A DNA stretch of 17,583 nt, taken from assembly GCA_964452575.1 (NCBI GenBank), contig CAYVMN010000093.1:1-17583 (forward strand), read 5' to 3'. The notes under the pieces were generated by a model. It was not told the DNA's origin and did not search any database. It saw only the letters and a program-made list of their open reading frames with translations. This document shows, piece after piece, positions 14,547 to 17,583 of the stretch. The position numbers were made by a program, and so were the translations under genes. This stretch comes from CAYVMN01 sp964452575 (GTDB lineage: Bacteria; Desulfobacterota; DSM-4660; Desulfatiglandales; Desulfatiglandaceae). The number at the start of each line of letters is the position of its first letter. Within the stretch, counting starts at the first letter, position 1.

Positions 14547-15211
14547 ATAAGCTGAAATCCGAAATTTACAGCCTAACCGGTCAGAGGCTTTTCGAGATGT
14601 TCGAGCTGTTGTTGGGTCACTTTGGACCCCAAAACTGGTGGCCGGCTGAGACGGAATTTGAGATGATGGTAGGCGCGGTCTTGACCCAGAATACAAACTG
14701 GAAGAATGTAGAAAGGGCGATTGATAATTTGAAGAAGAGGGGTGTTCTCTCTGTTAAGGCCCTTGGCGCGCTTTCGGCGCTTGATCTGGCAGAGGCGATC
14801 CGACCGGCAGGGTATTTTAACATAAAGGCCAAGCGATTGAAGAACCTGATTCAATTTATCATTGAACAATACGAGGCCGATCTCTCCCTCTTCTTGAAAG
14901 ATGAGACAGAGAGAATGCGGGAGGGCCTCCTCTCGGTCAAAGGTGTTGGTCCAGAGACCGCAGACAGCATCCTGCTTTACGCGGGCCGTCGCCCCATTTT
15001 TGTAATTGATGCCTACACTCACCGAATTCTGGTCCGCCATGCCATGACAGGAGAAGAGGCGGGCTATTATGAGTTGCAGGATCTATTCATGGACCATCTG
15101 CCGCTTGATGTCAGTCTGTTCAACGAGTTTCATGCCCTTATTGTAAAAACAGGCAAGAATTATTGTCGGAGAAGAGCGCTTTGCGAAGAGTGCCCCCTCC
15201 AGGGGTGGTGA
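14543..15211 (+). CDS. Endonuclease III/MagIII-like DNA glycosylase
   Basis: A 222-residue HhH-GPD base-excision repair enzyme that removes damaged bases. The helix-hairpin-helix is at about 129-145 (LLSVKGVGPETADSILLYAG) and the catalytic aspartate is D156 (VIDAYT). In endonuclease III the residue after the hairpin glycine-x is the lyase lysine; here it is E138. The enzyme is therefore probably monofunctional, like MagIII-type 3-methyladenine glycosylases. The C-terminus has C208, C214 and C217 of an Fe-S cluster loop, but the protein ends at GW before the expected fourth cysteine. An AAGG/AAAGGG stretch precedes the ATG. It converges on the MFS gene with six bases between stops. Confidence 0.85.
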   Translation: MNKLKSEIYSLTGQRLFEMFELLLGHFGPQNWWPAETEFEMMVGAVLTQNTNWKNVERAIDNLKKRGVLSVKALGALSALDLAEAIRPAGYFNIKAKRLKNLIQFIIEQYEADLSLFLKDETERMREGLLSVKGVGPETADSILLYAGRRPIFVIDAYTHRILVRHAMTGEEAGYYELQDLFMDHLPLDVSLFNEFHALIVKTGKNYCRRRALCEECPLQGW

Positions 15212-15217
15212 CTCATC

Positions 15218-16438
15218 CTAAGCCCCTCTTGGCGGTGGTTTTAGACGCGTTGACAGTAGTGAGCCCATAAGAATCAGTGCCCCCGCAAGGATGAACCCCA
15301 ATGAAAAAGAGCCCGTATCACCCATGAAACCTATTCCCATGGGAATGGCTCCGGCCCCAAGGATAAAGGCAACGGGAATGGTTAGCGAAATGGCTACATT
15401 TCTGATCCCAGAAGGGCCTATGGAAGAGAGGACGGCCAGCCCGGGCGGAAAAAAACAGGCAGCAATCACCGGCTGCAGGAAAATGATGATCACGATCCAG
15501 GCGCCTGAGGCCGCCCCCAGAAAGACCGTCATCAGTCCTGAAAGCAGAAGTACGCCGCTCAGGGTTCGTCTCGGGCCAAAACGATCTGTGGTCCATCCGG
15601 ACAAGAAGACCATCACAAGCCCTGAAATGCGTGAGAGTGCTACGAGGGTGTTGGCCCAGTGGCGATCCATACCGTGTCCGGCCACCAAATAGAGGGGAAG
15701 CATGGAATATACCCCCAGGGTGCCGCTAATACCCAGGCTGAAAAGGATGATCATTATCCAGAAATCGGGTCTTGAAAAGAGGGTGCGCGAGGATCCAAGG
15801 CTGGGGGATTCGCCCGGAAAATCCCCTCCCTTGCCCAGCCGGGCAAAGACTATCCCAGCCACCACAGAGCCACACCCCAGGAATGCCAGGACGCCTCGCC
15901 ACGAAAACCAGAACATCAGCGCCTCGGAGATCAGCGGTGCCGCCACAAAGCCCATATTTGGCGCCAATTCATGGATAGCCAGGGCCTTACCCCAGTGTCT
16001 GGGGTGGCTCAGTGAGGTTACGGTCGCAATGCCTGAAGGAAAATAGATCCCTGCCGATAGTCCGACCAGGAGGAGGGCAATGCGCGTTGACCACAGACCA
16101 CCGCCACAGGAGGCCACACCCAGAAGCGCAGCACCAACTGCGATTGCGGAGATGATGATGGAATTCCTGTGGTTTATTCGGGAGGAAAGAAACCCGGACC
16201 CTGAGAGCGAGACAAAGTAGCCTATAGAAATCAAGAGAAAGAGTGACCCGGCTTCGGAATGGTCCAGCCCTAGGTCAGCCTCTATGGAAGGCATCAGCGG
16301 GGAGAAAATGATTCGACCCGTGAAGTTGAGGAAAAAGATCCATGTCAGAAAGAGGAGCGGCCCCAGTTGTGAGCGAAAGTCCCCGGTTGCGGTGTTGTGC
16401 CTCTGGCCGTCTTCGTTCTGAACCTGTCGAGAATCCAT
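15218..16438 (-). CDS. MFS transporter
   Basis: A 406-residue major facilitator superfamily protein with about twelve hydrophobic segments. The first is FLTWIFFLNFTGRIIFSPLM, followed by P-S-I-E-x-D-L-G-L. A loop 2-3 region (SGFLSSRINHRNSIIIS) is a loose version of the MFS motif A, and the second-half copy is SGWTTDRFGPRRT. Members import or export small organic solutes by proton or substrate antiport. The substrate is not evident. The frame can be extended to a GTG at 16543, but that adds a charged 35-residue tail. I prefer the ATG at 16438, although no strong ribosome binding site precedes either. It is divergent from the prenyltransferase gene. Confidence 0.85.
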   Translation of the reverse strand: MDSRQVQNEDGQRHNTATGDFRSQLGPLLFLTWIFFLNFTGRIIFSPLMPSIEADLGLDHSEAGSLFLLISIGYFVSLSGSGFLSSRINHRNSIIISAIAVGAALLGVASCGGGLWSTRIALLLVGLSAGIYFPSGIATVTSLSHPRHWGKALAIHELAPNMGFVAAPLISEALMFWFSWRGVLAFLGCGSVVAGIVFARLGKGGDFPGESPSLGSSRTLFSRPDFWIMIILFSLGISGTLGVYSMLPLYLVAGHGMDRHWANTLVALSRISGLVMVFLSGWTTDRFGPRRTLSGVLLLSGLMTVFLGAASGAWIVIIIFLQPVIAACFFPPGLAVLSSIGPSGIRNVAISLTIPVAFILGAGAIPMGIGFMGDTGSFSLGFILAGALILMGSLLSTRLKPPPRGA

Positions 16439-16509
16439 GGCTTTATGAATGAGGTCCCTTTTCTTGCTAGAGCGGCGGCACTCGCGCTCTTGGTTCAGGC
16501 CGCTATAAT

Positions 16510-16521
16510 TTGTTGAAACAA
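16510..16521. repeat. Short palindrome TTGTT-GA-AACAA in the divergent region
   Basis: Five-base perfect arms lie between the divergent MFS and prenyltransferase genes, where a shared operator might be expected. It is short, so chance is likely. Confidence 0.2.
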
Positions 16522-16601
16522 GGGCGGTATTCTGGTAAGTCACATACCATGTCTACCGGAATAGGGTGCAAATAGACTATAGAATCTAAATATTTTCAAG
16601 C

Positions 16602-17507
16602 ATGAATATCTATGTAAAGGCCCTCAGGGCACCATTTCTTGCAGGCTCCCTGGTGCCGGTGGTGATCGCATCAGCCTTCGCCTTCGGGGAAGGAGTTTTT
16701 TCTATCAGGTTTTTTTTGATCACGTCACTGGGCATTGCAGCGCTGCATCTAGGTGCTAACCTCCTGAATGATTATTACGATGCCAGGGGAAGCGATCCGA
16801 TCAATCTGCGGGTGACCCCTTTCAGCGGCGGGAGCCGTGTGATTCAAGAGGGGGAAATTGCGCCCTGGGTGGTCCTCTTTATGGCCCTTACTTTCTTTTC
16901 CACCGGTTCAGCAGCTGGTATATGGCTCTGTTCCATGGGGAGACCCCTTGTCCTGGCAATTGGACTCGCAGGTATCCTGGCCGGCTGGGCCTATTCAGCC
17001 ACCCCTTTGCAGCTTATGTCTCGTGGTTGGGGAGAGGTCTTGATCTTTTTTGCATTCGGTCCACTTATTACGCTGGGGACCTACTATGTGATGTCAGGGT
17101 ACTTGAGTTGGCCGGCCTTTGCCCTGGGGGCTCCCCAGGGTTTTTTCATTGCTGGAGTCATCTGGATTAATCAATTCCCAGACTACGAGGCCGATCGGAA
17201 GGCGGGCAAGAGAAACCTAGTGGTAAGATGGGGCCCGGATGTCTCGAGGTACGTCTATTGTCTCATCATGTCACTGGCATTTATTGTCGTTATTCCCCTG
17301 GTCGTGATCGTGGGGTTTTCCTGCTGGATCATGCTCTCCTTTGTGGCCTTTCCCCTGGCATTCAAGGCAATGAGGATCTTATGGAGGGAATATCTCTCCC
17401 ACGAGGGTGTTGTACCTGCACAGGCACTTACTATTCAAACACTGATAGCCCATGGCCTATTACTTATGCTTGGCCTGGTCTTGGAAGGGATGATCCATGG
17501 CGTTTAA
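16602..17507 (+). CDS. UbiA/MenA-type membrane prenyltransferase
   Basis: A 301-residue integral membrane prenyltransferase. Its best match is the MenA branch, which attaches a polyprenyl chain to 1,4-dihydroxy-2-naphthoate in menaquinone synthesis. The first metal-diphosphate motif is N56-D57-Y-Y-D60-A-R-G-S-D65 (LLNDYYDARGSD), followed by TPFSGGSRVI. The second is INQFPDYEADRKAGKRNLVV with D194 and D198. These blocks are typical of MenA. About eight or nine hydrophobic helices make up the rest. No Shine-Dalgarno sequence precedes the ATG. A TATAGAAT at 16578 would put the start of transcription only about a dozen bases before the ATG, so a very short leader is possible. No other men genes are in view, and another UbiA-family aromatic substrate is possible. 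Confidence 0.85.
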   Translation: MNIYVKALRAPFLAGSLVPVVIASAFAFGEGVFSIRFFLITSLGIAALHLGANLLNDYYDARGSDPINLRVTPFSGGSRVIQEGEIAPWVVLFMALTFFSTGSAAGIWLCSMGRPLVLAIGLAGILAGWAYSATPLQLMSRGWGEVLIFFAFGPLITLGTYYVMSGYLSWPAFALGAPQGFFIAGVIWINQFPDYEADRKAGKRNLVVRWGPDVSRYVYCLIMSLAFIVVIPLVVIVGFSCWIMLSFVAFPLAFKAMRILWREYLSHEGVVPAQALTIQTLIAHGLLLMLGLVLEGMIHGV

Positions 17508-17552
17508 GAATAACTTTTTGGGTAACATTTTAGCGTTTTGAAAGAAAGGCCG

Positions 17553-17567
17553 CCTCCGGCCCGGAGG
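17553..17567 (-). terminator. Probable terminator hairpin of a minus-strand gene beyond the edge
   Basis: CCTCCGG-C-CCGGAGG is a perfect seven-base palindrome around one base. On the minus strand it is followed by GCGGCCTTTCTTTC, a loose T-rich tract. It could end a gene transcribed leftward from outside the window, or be part of a repeat. On the plus strand no T tract follows. Confidence 0.4.
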
Positions 17568-17583
17568 GAGGACCGCGAGGGTC

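Noticed and set aside
16439..16543. An N-terminal extension of the MFS transporter to a GTG at 16543
   Set aside because: It adds a charged tail of 35 residues unusual for the family and has no ribosome binding site.

Overview
The window looks like chromosome from an anaerobic, moderately GC-rich Gram-negative bacterium, most plausibly a Desulfobacterota (deltaproteobacterial) sulfate reducer or syntroph. This rests on gene content: a corrinoid methyl-transfer operon with a RACo-type activator, GltD-like Fe-S flavoprotein parts, an UPF0182 membrane protein and a MenA-type prenyltransferase. No rRNA, tRNA, CRISPR array or complete insertion sequence was seen. The taxonomic placement is inference.

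Left part (1-1600, minus strand): a YhaO/SbcD-like metallophosphoesterase that ends early for its family, then a short flavodoxin-like protein with a near-consensus promoter and an A/T-rich leader hairpin. From about 1600 to 3540 the DNA reads as a decayed defence area. It holds a fragment of a DUF1156-type DNA methylase with an in-frame stop, a HEPN toxin cut to 31 codons behind an intact MNT-type nucleotidyltransferase antitoxin, a small excisionase-like HTH protein, and what looks like the tail of an AbiEi-like antitoxin.

Middle (3500-7164, plus strand): a SnoaL/NTF2-like protein behind a consensus sigma-70 promoter (TTGACA, 17 nt, TATACT), then a 952-residue UPF0182 membrane protein. It converges, with one base between the stop codons, on the main operon of the window.

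Main operon (12637 down to 7166, minus strand): a UROD/MtaA-family methyltransferase with the zinc motif HxC...C, a MtaC-like corrinoid protein, and a 1149-residue RACo-type reductive activator. The activator is unusual. Its ASKHA ATPase domain is split by an inserted GltD/NfnB-like FAD and NAD(P)H oxidoreductase of about 490 residues. By inference one polypeptide could carry electrons from a pyridine nucleotide through FAD and Fe-S centres to the N-terminal [2Fe-2S] domain, and use ATP to drive Co(II) to Co(I) reactivation of the neighbouring corrinoid protein. This is the most interesting object here.

Right part (12797-17583): an AT-rich lipoprotein gene whose promoter shares a 17/19 match with the operon promoter, an N-terminally truncated YbaK-like deacylase, an endonuclease III/MagIII-like glycosylase, an MFS transporter, and a UbiA/MenA-type prenyltransferase. 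A palindrome at the far right end may terminate a minus-strand gene lying beyond the window.
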